Shown piece after piece: positions 31,323 through 42,000 of a stretch of 64,000 nt of DNA. The number at the start of each line of letters is the position of its first letter. The first letter of the stretch is position 1. The notes under the pieces are model-generated. The model ran no database searches, was not told the DNA's origin, and worked only from the letters and a program-made list of their open reading frames with translations. The DNA is from Dulcicalothrix desertica PCC 7102. GTDB taxonomy: Bacteria > Cyanobacteriota > Cyanobacteriia > Cyanobacteriales > Nostocaceae. Position numbers and translations under genes: made by a program. The DNA lies in assembly GCF_003991905.1 (NCBI RefSeq), contig NZ_RSCL01000013.1:102360-166359 (forward strand). The letters are read 5' to 3'.

Positions 31323-32054
31323 ATGCTGGAAACTCTTTCTACTCAACTTTATCAACTCGAACGCTTTGCTAACGGTATTGTCGCTAGCCAACTGACGCAT
31401 TTGAGTGTTATCAGTATTGGTGTAATATTTTTAGCTGGATTGCTCACCAGTCTTACACCTTGTATGCTGTCTATGCTACCAATTACAATCGGGTACATTG
31501 GCGGATACGAAACTAAAACTCGTTTACAAGCTTTTTCTCAGTCAACTTGGTTTTCTCTAGGTTTGGCAACCACACTTGCTGGTCTAGGTATATTTGCCGC
31601 AGGTTTTGGGAGAGTATACGGTCAAATTGGAATTGGTCTACCAATCATTGTTAGTATTATCGCTATTTTAATGGGGTTAAACCTCCTCGAAGCTTTACCT
31701 TTACAATTACCCTCTTTTGGTGGTACAGATTGGATCTCTCAAGATTTACCTCAAGGTGTACGCGCGTATTGTATTGGTCTCAGTTTTGGATTAGTTGCTT
31801 CTCCTTGTAGTACCCCAGTGTTAGTAAGTTTACTAGGGTGGGTAGCAAAACAACAAGATTTATTTATGGGTGGAGTTTTATTACTCTCCTATACATTAGG
31901 TTATGTGGCGCCGTTAATTTTAGCAGGCACGTTTACTGCTTCTATAAAAAAGATACTCGAACTGCGACGCTGGTCGGGTTGGATAAATCCTGTCAGTGGT
32001 GTAATGTTAGTAGCATTTGGCGTATTTTCTTTACTTTCCCGAATTCCTATTTAG
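31323..32054 (+). CDS. ccdA: CcdA-like thiol-disulfide transporter for cytochrome c maturation
   Basis: 243 residues, about six membrane helices. Two cysteines lie in SLTPCMLSMLPITIGYIGG and VASPCSTPVLVSLLG, the pair that passes reducing power across the membrane in CcdA/DsbD-type proteins. In cyanobacteria it keeps apocytochrome c and related thiols reduced in the lumen. It is 24 bp upstream of ccs1 and probably co-transcribed, giving a system II cytochrome c module. Confidence 0.93.
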   Translation: MLETLSTQLYQLERFANGIVASQLTHLSVISIGVIFLAGLLTSLTPCMLSMLPITIGYIGGYETKTRLQAFSQSTWFSLGLATTLAGLGIFAAGFGRVYGQIGIGLPIIVSIIAILMGLNLLEALPLQLPSFGGTDWISQDLPQGVRAYCIGLSFGLVASPCSTPVLVSLLGWVAKQQDLFMGGVLLLSYTLGYVAPLILAGTFTASIKKILELRRWSGWINPVSGVMLVAFGVFSLLSRIPI

Positions 32055-32078
32055 TTTATAATCGCTTATATTAACCAC

Positions 32079-33467
32079 ATGACTGCTGATAACACAACCG
32101 AAAAAGAACTTAATTGGTTTTCTCTTCTTAAACGTTCAATAAGACAAGATTTATTACCAATATTGACCGATTTAAGACTTGCCATTGTGATGCTACTTGT
32201 AATTGCAGGTTTTAGTATCCTTGGTACTGTTATAGAACAAGGGCAGTCGCTAGCATTTTATCAAACAAATTATCCTGAACATCCAGCTTTATTTGGATTT
32301 CTGACTTGGAAAGTCTTACTTTTCATTGGTTTAGACCATGTTTACCGCACATGGTGGTTTTTAGCGCTACTTATATTATTTGGCACTAGTTTGGTTGCTT
32401 GTACGTTTACCCGTCAGCTACCTGCTTTGAAGTCAGCACGTAAATGGAAATTTTATGAAAGACCTCAACAATTTCAGAAACTTGCTTTAAGTGCAGAATT
32501 TGATGATGCTTCGTTAAATTCATTACCTGAGATTTTACAAAATCAGCAATATAAAGTCTTTCAACAAGATAATACACTGTATGCACGCAAAGGTATTGTT
32601 GGTCGAGTTGGACCCATTATAGTTCACATTGGAATAGTTGTAACTTTACTTGGTTCTATTTTCGGCGCCATGACAGGGTTCGTTGCCCAAGAAATGGTAC
32701 CAAGCGGTGAAACATTCAAAATCAAAAATATCATTGATGCGGGTCCTTTTGCAGCATCACAAGTTCCCAAAGATTGGTCGGTACATGTAGACCGTTTTTG
32801 GATTGACTACACACCTTCAGGTGGTATCGACCAATTTTACTCGAAAATGTCGGTATTAGATGCTCAAGGTAAAGAAGTTGATAATCAAACAATATATGTC
32901 AACAAACCTTTACGTCACAACGGAGTAACTCTTTACCAAACCGACTGGGGTATTGCTGCTGTTCGTGTGCGTGTTAATAATAGTCCAATATTTCAGTTAC
33001 CAATGGCACCGCTTAATACCAACGGCAAAGGTAGAATTTGGGGTACATGGATACCTATCAAACCCGACTTAAGCGAAGGTGTATCATTACTTGCCAAAGA
33101 TTTACAGGGAATGGTGTTGATATACGACAGCAAAGGGCAACTTGCTAACACCTTACGAACAGGTATGTCCACACAAATTAATGGTGTGACATTAAAGCTA
33201 CTTGATGTCGTAGGCAGTACAGGATTGCAAATTAAAGCAGACCCAGGTATTCCCCTCGTTTATAGCGGGTTTGCAATTTTAATGACAGGTGTCGCAATGA
33301 GTTATTTCTCCCACTCCCAAGTTTGGGCACTACAAAAAGATGGTCGCTTGTATGTAGGTGGCAAAACCAACCGCGCACAAGTGGCTTTTGAACAAGAGGT
33401 GTTATCTATACTTGACAAAGTAAATTCCGCATCCACTAAAAACCAAAAAGAAGTATCTCTTACTTAA
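32079..33467 (+). CDS. ccs1: Ccs1/ResB, cytochrome c heme-lyase subunit (system II)
   Basis: 462 residues with three N-terminal membrane helices ([20 protein letters not shown] is the first), a large lumenal domain (about residues 210-400) and a final helix near 410-430. Conserved motifs are [20 protein letters not shown] and LYQTDWGI. It works with CcsA to deliver heme to apocytochromes on the lumenal side; ccsA is not in this window. Follows ccdA by 24 bp. Two terminator-like hairpins follow. Confidence 0.93.
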   Translation: MTADNTTEKELNWFSLLKRSIRQDLLPILTDLRLAIVMLLVIAGFSILGTVIEQGQSLAFYQTNYPEHPALFGFLTWKVLLFIGLDHVYRTWWFLALLILFGTSLVACTFTRQLPALKSARKWKFYERPQQFQKLALSAEFDDASLNSLPEILQNQQYKVFQQDNTLYARKGIVGRVGPIIVHIGIVVTLLGSIFGAMTGFVAQEMVPSGETFKIKNIIDAGPFAASQVPKDWSVHVDRFWIDYTPSGGIDQFYSKMSVLDAQGKEVDNQTIYVNKPLRHNGVTLYQTDWGIAAVRVRVNNSPIFQLPMAPLNTNGKGRIWGTWIPIKPDLSEGVSLLAKDLQGMVLIYDSKGQLANTLRTGMSTQINGVTLKLLDVVGSTGLQIKADPGIPLVYSGFAILMTGVAMSYFSHSQVWALQKDGRLYVGGKTNRAQVAFEQEVLSILDKVNSASTKNQKEVSLT

Positions 33468-33482
33468 AGAAACCTGGTTTCT
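33468..33482 (+). terminator. Short hairpin just after ccs1
   Basis: AGAAACC-T-GGTTTCT, starting at the ccs1 stop. The same AGAAACC(G)GG/CCGGTTTCT motif forms hairpins at 47980 and 51473, so it is a repeated terminator-like unit. Confidence 0.6.
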
Positions 33483-33522
33483 GGCGCCTAACGTTTTTAT
33501 AGATGAAAAATGTCCACAGTAC

Positions 33523-33549
33523 AATGTCCACAAATTGTGGACATTTTTG
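33523..33549 (+). terminator. Intrinsic terminator-like hairpin downstream of ccs1
   Basis: AATGTCCACAA-A-TTGTGGACATT followed by TTTG. An 11-bp perfect stem. The partial copy TGTCCACAGT lies just upstream. Confidence 0.75.
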
Positions 33550-34025
33550 TATCCACTCTAAGTACAAGTATTGAAAGTTACAATAAATATTTCAGTAATT
33601 TCTTGCGAAATCACTTAGAATATAAGCATAGTACAGCAGCTTTTTATTTAAATTTAATCTAGGAAATTGACGCATGTAAGGAAAGTCAGTGGTATATTTC
33701 CATTTATAAACGGTTTGTGTATAGTTGTGTGCTATCGGGGGTAATAAGGCGTAAAAGCTTTAATTTCTGGTATTTTTGATTTTTTTGTAGTGGCTGCGTC
33801 AGATGTAGCAAAAATTTTGGGTAGAAAACCGGAATACTGCTAAGTCAAGGTGATTCTATTTAATAAACGAACGTAGCAAAAGTGACTAGTCACAACAGCT
33901 ACTTCAACTACTCTGCCTCACCACTTTGATATAAACCTAAGTGTTTGACACACCTGTAAGGTATATGCCATAACAGGTAATTTCTTTAACCGAAAAAACT
34001 TACTTGCTAAAACTTTGGTAAAATT
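33550..34025. other. Non-coding gap upstream of the peptidoglycan-binding gene
   Basis: About 475 bp, AT-rich, no open frame of note and no repeat of the families found elsewhere in the window. The promoter of the next gene must be here; none assigned. Confidence 0.5.
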
Positions 34026-35396
34026 ATGGAAAATACTAATTATCTGCATCTAGCTTCAGCTTATGAGGCGCCTAAAGAAGTCGAAGTCACAAATATCCAA
34101 GTTGGTTTAGCATCTTGGAATTGGGGTAAACTTTCTTTTAACGCAATGATGCGGTTTTTACCTGTAATGCTGTCACTGTTTGTCGTCAGTATAGCAGGAC
34201 AAAGTTTAGCCGTATCACGAGGAACTTCAGGCACAGAAGTTAGTAGCGTTCAAAGATGTTTAAAACAATTAGGTTACTTCAACGGCCCAGTAACAGGTAA
34301 CTTTGGTTCACAAACTCAAGACGCAGTTACTCGCTTTCAACGTGCGAATAGACTACCAGCAGTAGGTTCAGTCGGTCCAAGAACACAGCAACTATTACGC
34401 TCACAGTGTAACACTCGTAACACAGGTGGTGGTAACCGAGCAAGTGGAGTATTAAGTTTAGGCAGTCGCGGACAAGCAGTCAGCAACTTGCAAAGTAATT
34501 TATCGCGTTTAGGATTTTATAACGGGCCAATAACCACTACTTTCGGACCACAAACTCAAAATGCAGTAATTCGTTTTCAGCAAGCGAACGGTTTGCGTGC
34601 AGATGGAGTAGTTGGTGCTGGAACTCTTCAAGCTATTCGCACTGCTGGAACTTTTGGTGGTGGTTCAGGCAGTGTTGGCGGTCCTTTGGATAACGCTTTA
34701 AATTATGGTGACAAAGGATTTCTTGTTAGAAGATTACAAGAAGATTTACGCCAGTTAGGTTTCTTTCCTGTCAACCCAACAGGTACTTTTGGCCCGACAA
34801 CACGCGATGCTGTCTCTAACTTTCAACGCAATAATGGACTTATTCCAAATGGTATCGCCGACACACAAACCTTAACATTAATATCTCAAGCTCTTGTTAA
34901 CCCTAACAATCCAAACCCTAACCCAAACAATAACGATTGTTCAACAGCGCGTGGTGAAATATGTCTTGGAGAACGCAGCCAGCGAGTCATAATTGTACAG
35001 CAACGCTTGCAGCAGTGGGGAGTTTTCGGAGGTAATGCAGATGGGTTTTATGGACCAGCAACCAGAGATGCAGTTGCCCAGTTCCAACGTGCAAGACAAC
35101 TGGCGCCAACAGGGTTTGTAGATTTTAATACATGGCAAGCACTAGGTTTAAGTAACAACCCGGCGCCACCCGCAGTACAGCGACCCGAAAGGAATAATCG
35201 TTATGTAGTAGTTATTCCTATATTTGCCAACGACACATTAAACCGTGTTCGTCAAGTATTACCACAAGCATTTGCAGCAAAATCTGGTTTGGGTGACTAT
35301 GTAAATGCAGGTTCATTTAACGAACGTAGCGAAGCTGAAAGACTAAGTGACCAACTACGCGATAGAGGTTTCGACGCCCGCGTAGAATACTTTTAA
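34026..35396 (+). CDS. Peptidoglycan-binding protein with four PG_binding_1 domains and a SPOR-like end
   Basis: 456 residues. A membrane segment or uncleaved signal at about residues 40-62 (MMRFLPVMLSLFVVSIAGQS) leaves the rest in the periplasm. Four peptidoglycan-binding-1 domains start near 68, 145, 227 and 312, each with a LGYFNGPVTGNFGSQTQDAV-like pattern and an FQ(R/Q)xN/R motif. Asn/Pro-rich linkers separate the last two. The C-terminus (YVNAGSFNERSEAERLSDQL) looks like a SPOR domain, which binds denuded septal glycan. A cell-wall or septum role is likely. No catalytic domain is present. Confidence 0.85.
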   Translation: MENTNYLHLASAYEAPKEVEVTNIQVGLASWNWGKLSFNAMMRFLPVMLSLFVVSIAGQSLAVSRGTSGTEVSSVQRCLKQLGYFNGPVTGNFGSQTQDAVTRFQRANRLPAVGSVGPRTQQLLRSQCNTRNTGGGNRASGVLSLGSRGQAVSNLQSNLSRLGFYNGPITTTFGPQTQNAVIRFQQANGLRADGVVGAGTLQAIRTAGTFGGGSGSVGGPLDNALNYGDKGFLVRRLQEDLRQLGFFPVNPTGTFGPTTRDAVSNFQRNNGLIPNGIADTQTLTLISQALVNPNNPNPNPNNNDCSTARGEICLGERSQRVIIVQQRLQQWGVFGGNADGFYGPATRDAVAQFQRARQLAPTGFVDFNTWQALGLSNNPAPPAVQRPERNNRYVVVIPIFANDTLNRVRQVLPQAFAAKSGLGDYVNAGSFNERSEAERLSDQLRDRGFDARVEYF

Positions 35397-35417
35397 ACAC
35401 CTGTGAAATGGGCAATT

Positions 35418-35445
35418 TTGTGGAATGGGCATCCCTGCCCGTTCC
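35418..35445. repeat. Dispersed GC palindrome
   Basis: TTGTGGAATGGGCATCCCTG then CCCGTTCC. Between converging genes (plus-strand PG-binding gene, minus-strand esterase). Confidence 0.75.
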
Positions 35446-35488
35446 CAATATAAGGCGGCAAAGGACACAAAGTACACAAAGCAAAGAG

Positions 35489-36382
35489 TTAAACGGCGCC
35501 TAATTGTAATTGAGAAGTTTGAGTATTAAGAACAGTAAAGGCTTTTTCGGCAATAATTTGATGTGCGGCAGTTGTTGGATGAATACCATCCCAAAATAAA
35601 AATTGGTTAGGATTACTACAAGTTGCTCCTTGATTTAAGCAAGCACTTGTCACATTTGTAAAACCATATTTAGATGGGTTAGAAATTGCATCCCTATAGA
35701 GTGAACTTACATCTAACTCAATGATTTGTGAATTAGAGTCAAATTTTTGCCGCAGTTGCGATAATGATTTGGTTAAACCCTGATTATGTGCTTTTGTGAC
35801 TGCACTTAAACTTTGAGAACTAGCACTGCTTTTAGTCGCTGGTAAATCACCCAAATCTGGTAAATCCGCAACCAAGATTTTTTTGGCGCCTGCCTTCAGT
35901 AAAGACTCAACGGCTTGAGTAATGTTTATAACAGGCGCCGTCGAATCAGCAATACCATATATATAGTCATTAGCACCAGCCCAAATTATATATAGTCCAT
36001 TATCGTTTACATCTGCCTGTTTAGTAAAGTTTTCAACTTGTCCTAGTAAACCAGGGATACCATTATTACTAACCTTACCCGTCATGGCGCCACCAAAAGC
36101 AAAATTTGCACTTTGTTTAGCATCAAGCGTTAACTTTGAGGCAAGATACTCAACCCACACCTGACCATTAGAATAACGTCCTTGAAAATAGGGAGGATTC
36201 GGTGGATAGTTTCTATTCGTTGCGCGATACATATTTCCGACATCCGAAAGACTATCACCAAAAACATATATTTGATTGATAGTACGCGCACTGATATTAT
36301 CGTGTAATGAAGATGTAACTAAAACCATAATTAAACTAAGTAAAGCAATTATTACCGTAAAAAAGAGCTTTTTCACTGTCAA
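35489..36382 (-). CDS. Secreted GDSL/SGNH-family esterase or lipase
   Basis: 297 residues with a signal peptide (LFFTVIIALLSLIMVLVTSS). All SGNH blocks are visible: block I VFGDSLSDVGN with the nucleophile Ser (about residue 44), block II Gly in NFAFGGAMTG, block III GANDY and block V WDGIHPTTAAH with the catalytic Asp/His. This matches the GDSL thermolabile-hemolysin/EstA-like group. It probably hydrolyses lipids or acyl esters outside the cytoplasm. Single minus-strand gene. Confidence 0.9.
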   Translation of the reverse strand: MTVKKLFFTVIIALLSLIMVLVTSSLHDNISARTINQIYVFGDSLSDVGNMYRATNRNYPPNPPYFQGRYSNGQVWVEYLASKLTLDAKQSANFAFGGAMTGKVSNNGIPGLLGQVENFTKQADVNDNGLYIIWAGANDYIYGIADSTAPVINITQAVESLLKAGAKKILVADLPDLGDLPATKSSASSQSLSAVTKAHNQGLTKSLSQLRQKFDSNSQIIELDVSSLYRDAISNPSKYGFTNVTSACLNQGATCSNPNQFLFWDGIHPTTAAHQIIAEKAFTVLNTQTSQLQLGAV

Positions 36383-36779
36383 ATAAGTGAGAAATTGATC
36401 AAAAATAAAACTTGTTAAACAATCGTAGGTTGGGTGGAGGCTTTGCGGAACCCAACATAAACCCTAGCTAAATTTAGCGAGCAAAATATAAAACAATAAA
36501 GCAATGAAGTGTGAAGCGTCTTGACTAAAAAATCAGACTTCAAGCTCTATATACATATTTAAAGAAAACTTATTTTAGATGCAGCCTCATTTACTTATCA
36601 ATTCCGTATAAGCGCTTAAAGTAATTACTCTTCTACTGTAACAACTCTTTAAATACAAAGGGTAGTAATAACCGTCTTCCGAAGTTGAAATCATGCCAAC
36701 AATACAACATTGCCACTTAGGAAAGATAAAATAGTCAGTCGCAAGATATATTTTGATAGTAAGGTAGCTTAAGCCCACC
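36383..36779. other. Gap with a GTTGGGT/ACCCAAC hairpin repeat
   Basis: Around 36427-36458, GTAGGTTGGGTGGAGGCTTT then GCGGAACCCAACAT forms a hairpin of a type common in cyanobacterial intergenic DNA. A 63-codon GTG-started frame (36587-36778) just after the OmpA-like gene has no coding character and is not accepted. No other gene. Confidence 0.5.
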
Positions 36780-37430
36780 CTACCTAACTTCTTTCACTTC
36801 ACCTAGACGGGTAAAGCGAATTTCGATACGGCGCCGTTTAGCTTCAGACTGACGCTGTTGTTGTGGGATGGGGGCAAAGTCACCATTAGGTAAAATTAAT
36901 TGTGCTGCGGAATAAGCGCGAAACTTAATTCCTGCCATGCTTTTGTCTTTTCGTTGAATTCTTAGTAGCTCTTGGACTACAGCAAGAGAACGCATCAGCC
37001 CTAAGTCAGCATTAGAACCTGCTTTCAAGTTGCTCATTGAACCCTTGAGATTAGCTGCCCTTTCTAAATAATTATCTAAATTACTTGTACTAGTACCAAT
37101 AGGTTGTTCATCAGTATGACCAATAATTTCAACTGTATTTATATTGTAATCTTTGGTTGTTTTTTTAATGTTTGGGACTAGTTTAGTTTTAATATAATCT
37201 AACATTGCACGTGGAACTACCGCGCTACCAGGGTCAAATCTATAATTTTCATCTGGAATAAGTAGAATTGGTGGGGTACCTGTATTTGCGCTATTAGATA
37301 TTGTATATTTGGTCAGAGCTATTAACAATAATAGTAATAATATCATGAAGGCATTAGACATTAAGTCTGTAAAAGCAGGCCAAATATTCAAGTCTTCAAT
37401 GTCAGTATCTTGTCGTAAATTTTTCGCCAT
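36780..37430 (-). CDS. ZorB/MotB-like stator protein with OmpA peptidoglycan-binding domain
   Basis: 216 residues. A short cytoplasmic N-terminus leads to one membrane helix, NIWPAFTDLMSNAFMILLLL; Asp22 at its start matches the proton-carrying Asp of MotB and ZorB. After a linker, residues ~60-210 form an OmpA-like domain (EIIGHTDEQPIG, LMRSLAVVQELL, EAKRRRIEIRF), which anchors to peptidoglycan. It is the last gene of a four-gene operon, 2 bp after the ZorA-like gene. In Zorya defence, ZorB and ZorA form an ion-driven motor complex in the inner membrane. Assignment rests on motifs and order; a MotB/TolR relative with another job remains possible. Confidence 0.85.
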   Translation of the reverse strand: MAKNLRQDTDIEDLNIWPAFTDLMSNAFMILLLLLLIALTKYTISNSANTGTPPILLIPDENYRFDPGSAVVPRAMLDYIKTKLVPNIKKTTKDYNINTVEIIGHTDEQPIGTSTSNLDNYLERAANLKGSMSNLKAGSNADLGLMRSLAVVQELLRIQRKDKSMAGIKFRAYSAAQLILPNGDFAPIPQQQRQSEAKRRRIEIRFTRLGEVKEVR

Positions 37431-37432
37431 AA

Positions 37433-39001
37433 TTATTTAGATTGGGCAATTAATTGTTTCATTTCCTGAAGCTGTTTTATGCATTGTTGAATTTGAGTTG
37501 CAACCAATTCTTGATACATTGTGCGATTATTTGTAGTGAGTTTATCAATACCTTCTATAAAGCGCGCGCCTATGTTTTGATAATTTTCAACAGATTGGAT
37601 ATTATTTTTGGTTACAATATCTTTAAGCTCACTAGTTAATTTATCAATCTTTTGATTATTAGAGATGATTTGCTGAGAAACAGATGAATTGATGCGGTCT
37701 GTTAAAGACTCAATACCCAAACTAAGACCTTCTGTATAGCTTCTTACTACTTGCAATAACTGTACTAAAGAAGTATCTACTTTCTCCAAACTATCTGCTT
37801 TATCGGTAATTTTTTGCTCTAGTTTTTCTATCTTATTTAAAGTTCTAGATAAATTATTTGCGCCTTGCTTAAGCTGAGGAATAATCTCTTTAAGTGAGTG
37901 TTGATTATTTTGATGTAATACTAGTATATCAATAGAGGTTTCATTTAAGGTTTTAATACCTTTACCTAAGTCGCTTAATTCTTGAATACAAGACAGTAGC
38001 ACACTCATTGTTTCAGCTAGACTTGTTGCGGAACGAGTGAATTTTTCTTGTGTGGTGGATAACTGCGTCGTAGCTGTTGATAATTTTTGTGGAAAATCAC
38101 TTTTTTCAAAAGTTTTTGCTGCTTGTGTAAATACTTCAGAATTTTTACTCAACGCTTCCATTGCTTGGTCAAATCTAGTAGCAGCAGAATTAATAGTTCC
38201 AGCGGCATTGTAAAATTGTTCATAAACTTGTTTTGCTAGCTTAGTTGCTTCCCGGTTCCCTTCAATCATTTGCTGTGCGACACGTCCCATAGATGACTCA
38301 ACTGCTTCACGAACGGTTTTGCCAAAGTTAGTTAAAAACTCATCTTGCTGCTGAACCATTCGATTAACTATTTTGTCAAGTCGAGTATCACCTTGTAATT
38401 GTGGTTGGTAAATATTATCTAGATAATCTTCTAGGCAATTAATTAATCTATATTTGGCAAAGCTAGTGTTTTTAATCCAAGATATTACTGTAATTACTGC
38501 ACTAAAAAAAAGCCCTGTTAAGCTTGTAACAAAGGCAATACTCATGCCTTGCAATGGTTGTTGTAATTCCTGTACTAAATTACTGATATTGTTAGCACTT
38601 GTTTGATTAAGCGTTTGGCTAAGTGATGATAAATTAATTGTGATACCTAAAAAAGTTCCCAATAAGCCGAATGCAAGCAGTAAATTAGGCAATAATCTAC
38701 ACAAATATTCAATTTGGTCGTAAGTAATTTTTCCTAACTTTTCTTGACTGTAAATTTGATTTATTAATGCTCCTGTATTAACTTGCTCTAAGTTTCGGCT
38801 TGCTACCTCAAATCTTGTTTCTAACTTTTCTATTATTCGCGGTTTAATTCCTGCTATGTTTAGGTCGATTAATCTTCTTACTTGTTTTTCTAAATCAATT
38901 AAATTTTGGTAAAGTTGCCAGCGTAAGTATATAGTAATACAAGATGGTAAAATTACAAGAATGATAATAAGAATAATTAAGTATGGTGGTATTGTTTCCA
39001 T
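37433..39001 (-). CDS. ZorA/MotA/ExbB-like proton-channel protein with long coiled tail
   Basis: 522 residues. Three membrane helices are visible: about 6-26 (LIILIIILVILPSCITIYL), 104-125 (with FGLLGTFLGITINL, the conserved MotA/ExbB/ZorA motif) and 153-175 (MSIAFVTSLTGLFFSAVITV). The remaining ~340 residues are predicted helical and coiled, rich in Gln, Thr, Ser and Asn (NLSRTLNKIEKLEQKITDKA). This matches ZorA, whose long cytoplasmic tail transmits a signal from the motor; flagellar MotA has four helices and no such tail. It lies between the tubulin-like gene (60 bp upstream) and the OmpA gene (2 bp downstream). Confidence 0.85.
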   Translation of the reverse strand: METIPPYLIILIIILVILPSCITIYLRWQLYQNLIDLEKQVRRLIDLNIAGIKPRIIEKLETRFEVASRNLEQVNTGALINQIYSQEKLGKITYDQIEYLCRLLPNLLLAFGLLGTFLGITINLSSLSQTLNQTSANNISNLVQELQQPLQGMSIAFVTSLTGLFFSAVITVISWIKNTSFAKYRLINCLEDYLDNIYQPQLQGDTRLDKIVNRMVQQQDEFLTNFGKTVREAVESSMGRVAQQMIEGNREATKLAKQVYEQFYNAAGTINSAATRFDQAMEALSKNSEVFTQAAKTFEKSDFPQKLSTATTQLSTTQEKFTRSATSLAETMSVLLSCIQELSDLGKGIKTLNETSIDILVLHQNNQHSLKEIIPQLKQGANNLSRTLNKIEKLEQKITDKADSLEKVDTSLVQLLQVVRSYTEGLSLGIESLTDRINSSVSQQIISNNQKIDKLTSELKDIVTKNNIQSVENYQNIGARFIEGIDKLTTNNRTMYQELVATQIQQCIKQLQEMKQLIAQSK

Positions 39002-39061
39002 TATAATGCCTTAAGTGTTTGTACTTGTATTCATATTCAAGCAGGCGCCCATCCAAAAGAA

Positions 39062-42000
39062 TTAAGTTAAGGGATATGCTTTCAATATTTTTTGGCGTTC
39101 AGATTCGTATTCATCCTGAGTAATAATACCATTTGACAAATCTTTCTGTAGAAGTTCCAGTTCTTGCCGACGTTTTGCTCTATTATCAATAGTACTAGTT
39201 GTATGAGTTGAATCCTGAATTGAATCATTAACTATTTCTGGAAGCAAAACTTGTCCATAATTCTTTTTTGAATCAGAAATTACTGGTTGAGAAGTTTTTA
39301 ATCGTGTTTCTATTTTTCTACGAAAGCGTGGAATTATACCCTCCTTTGCGCTAGCGTCATTACTGCCAATGACTGTTGACTTAAAAGGATAATTGGGACT
39401 ATCTGGTGCTAAATCATCTATTTGCTTAATAAAAGCGCGCAATTTTAATAGATACTCCTGATCCCAAAGTTCAGGTTGTTTTTCGATAACCGCAATTTCT
39501 TCATCCAAAAGTTTTTCTAAAGCTTGAGTCATATCCGAACGGTTAGCAAGTTCTTCTAAAGCTTGGTTCCATTCTTTACTTAAAGCAGCTATATGATAAC
39601 TATCGCGCAACGTATCATAAAATTGGAATTCACATTTTTTATTGTCCTGACTGTCTGACAATAAACCAAGCGCTAGGCAAGGATAAAAAATATCTTCTAA
39701 TTTTTCCATTTGCATGGCATCTGGAGGAATGATATCAGGAAAAGAGGCGCTATAGTCGTTGTGAAGAAAAGATGTTGCAGAATTTTGTTCGCGTAGGTAC
39801 GGGTTCCGCATTTTTTCTAAAGAACCTACAAGTCTGAGTGGAAACCCTGCGTACTCGTTTACTATTAAAATTTCGTCCCCAGCTTGGGTTGGTTTAAGTA
39901 CACTTGCTGGAATTCCTAAATCTTTATCTAGCAATGTTTTAAATTGTTGTACTTCAGACTCATCTGTATCTTTAAAACCAATTAACTTACTACTTTTAGC
40001 TAGGTCATCGCGGTAATATGGGTCGCTTAGGTTTAAACGCAGCAATGGTTCAGCTTCCTGCATAATTTGTGCTAGACGTGTCGAGCGCGCTCCTTGTGAA
40101 TATTTTTGCATAAAGCGTTTAATAACAGAGTTGACGATATTAATACTTTTTGGAGCAAATAAACTATCAACTTTAATATCAATATCTTTTTTCAGCTGCT
40201 GCAAGGAGGTGCGTTCGTCAATAAAACAAACCAAAGATTTTTCTTGCCCAGTTGGTTCTATAATTACTGAACTCGCTAGCACTAATTGGCTCTTGATATC
40301 ATTTTCTGGTAACATCACTTCATAGCAACGAGCAATATCCTCGTTTTCAAATATTGCCTCACCACTCATTTCATCAAAGTTCAATTGTTTTAAATCGCTT
40401 TCTTGTTTTTCATAAGCACGCATCAAATTTTCGACTAAATTATTAAACGCAGCAACTTTAGTACTTATTTCTTGAAGTATTTGTTGTAAATCATCAATAA
40501 TCTTTGCTACTTCTTGCAAAACAGTTAACTCAAAGTTATGCTTGATACTCTCTGTAGCAGTTCGTAAAGCTTTTCTAGCTTCGTCTTGTGATTGGTGATT
40601 TTTATTATTTACAAATGGTATACTAGGTTTGTCTTCTATCTCCTGAATCAATTCTTCAGCATCACGCCACTGTTTTTCTATATCTTCTAAACGTTTCATT
40701 CCGCCATATTCAGATATTTGTTCTTGTAATGAAGATTGGTACTTACGCAAATCATATTGCAAAGCATCTAACCAGTTACGAGTATTCTTAATAGAAAAAT
40801 TGGGTTCACTAGGAGTAAGCAAGCGAGCCAAAAACTCATAAATATGTGCTATGAGTTGCTGAGTAACTTTAGGACGGTTTTGTTGCAATTTAGTCAACCA
40901 AGTACCACGTACATTCTCAGTTTCACCTGGTTGAACTTTGCGAAACTGCTCTCTAAATTCTCTTGGTAATTGTCCACGAAGCGAGTTGCGTTCTTCCCGA
41001 TTTTGACATCGAGAAATTACCTGTTCTAATTTATTTTTCCAATCTGTAATAGTTTTAGTAAAAATTTTATTAGATTCTTCTATAGATTCTGATAATTTAC
41101 TAGCAATTTCATAACTTTTTGCTCGGTCATTTTGCCAGCTATTTCTAGTTAAAAACTCTTCCAATAAATGTTGAGGTTCAGGACTTTGACCTTTACCATT
41201 CAACCAGAATTTTGTTAAATCTAGATTAATCCAAGTTAAAGCAATTTGAACGATAATATCACGAGGGAAGTAAATTGCCGCTAATCCAAATGTTAAATAT
41301 CGTTGTCCATTTGGACGTGGGTGCTTATCCCACTGAATTAAATGTTGCAGAAAATTGTCTCTTTGTCCTTTAACGGTTGGCGCCAGTTCACCAGAAAAGT
41401 CTAAGGCGATTTTATAAGCAATGACGTTACATAGTTTGCCTTGTGACAGTATTTGATACTCACCTTTTGTTTGACTAGAAACTAAATAAGTATAGTCAAA
41501 TGGAGGACGTTTTTCTTGAACTATTGCTAAATTATCAATATCATAGCAAGCTTCAAATTTTGTTCCCGGAGTACTATAGTAATTTAATTCTTTCAGCGCA
41601 GCATAAGTATTGGCGCCCATATTAGGAGTGTTGCCATACAATTCAGGACTAACGACAAAATAGCCAACAATTTGAACACTTTCACTACCGTAAAGATGTC
41701 TAAGAGCGTAAGCAACATCTAAGAACATACCGCTCCCAGTACCACCGCACAAAGAGCCAACAACAAAAATATTTAGTCCTGGGTCAACTCTTAAACCTTG
41801 CTTTAGCATCAAAGAATCATGACCGCGCGTGAGTCTTTCTGCGGTTTCAATTGCCGTTCTAACTTTTTGATAATTATGGAAAAAAGCCAATCTACCTACA
41901 GGTCGAATACCTTTGGCACCTTCTTCAACAGCTTTAATATTTCGCAATAATTGTGGAGGAAACCATCTACCAATATGGTCGTAGGGACCGTGACGAGTAT

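Noticed and set aside
36587-36778. 63-codon frame directly after the ZorB-like gene, as a fifth operon gene
   Set aside because: It starts with GTG, has no Shine-Dalgarno sequence, no coding character and overlaps hairpin repeat sequence.
36780-39001. Flagellar MotA/MotB or Tol-Pal TolQ/TolR
   Set aside because: Cyanobacteria lack flagella, the ~340-residue tail does not fit MotA or TolQ, and tolA/tolB/pal are absent. A distant ExbB/ExbD-type role cannot be fully excluded.
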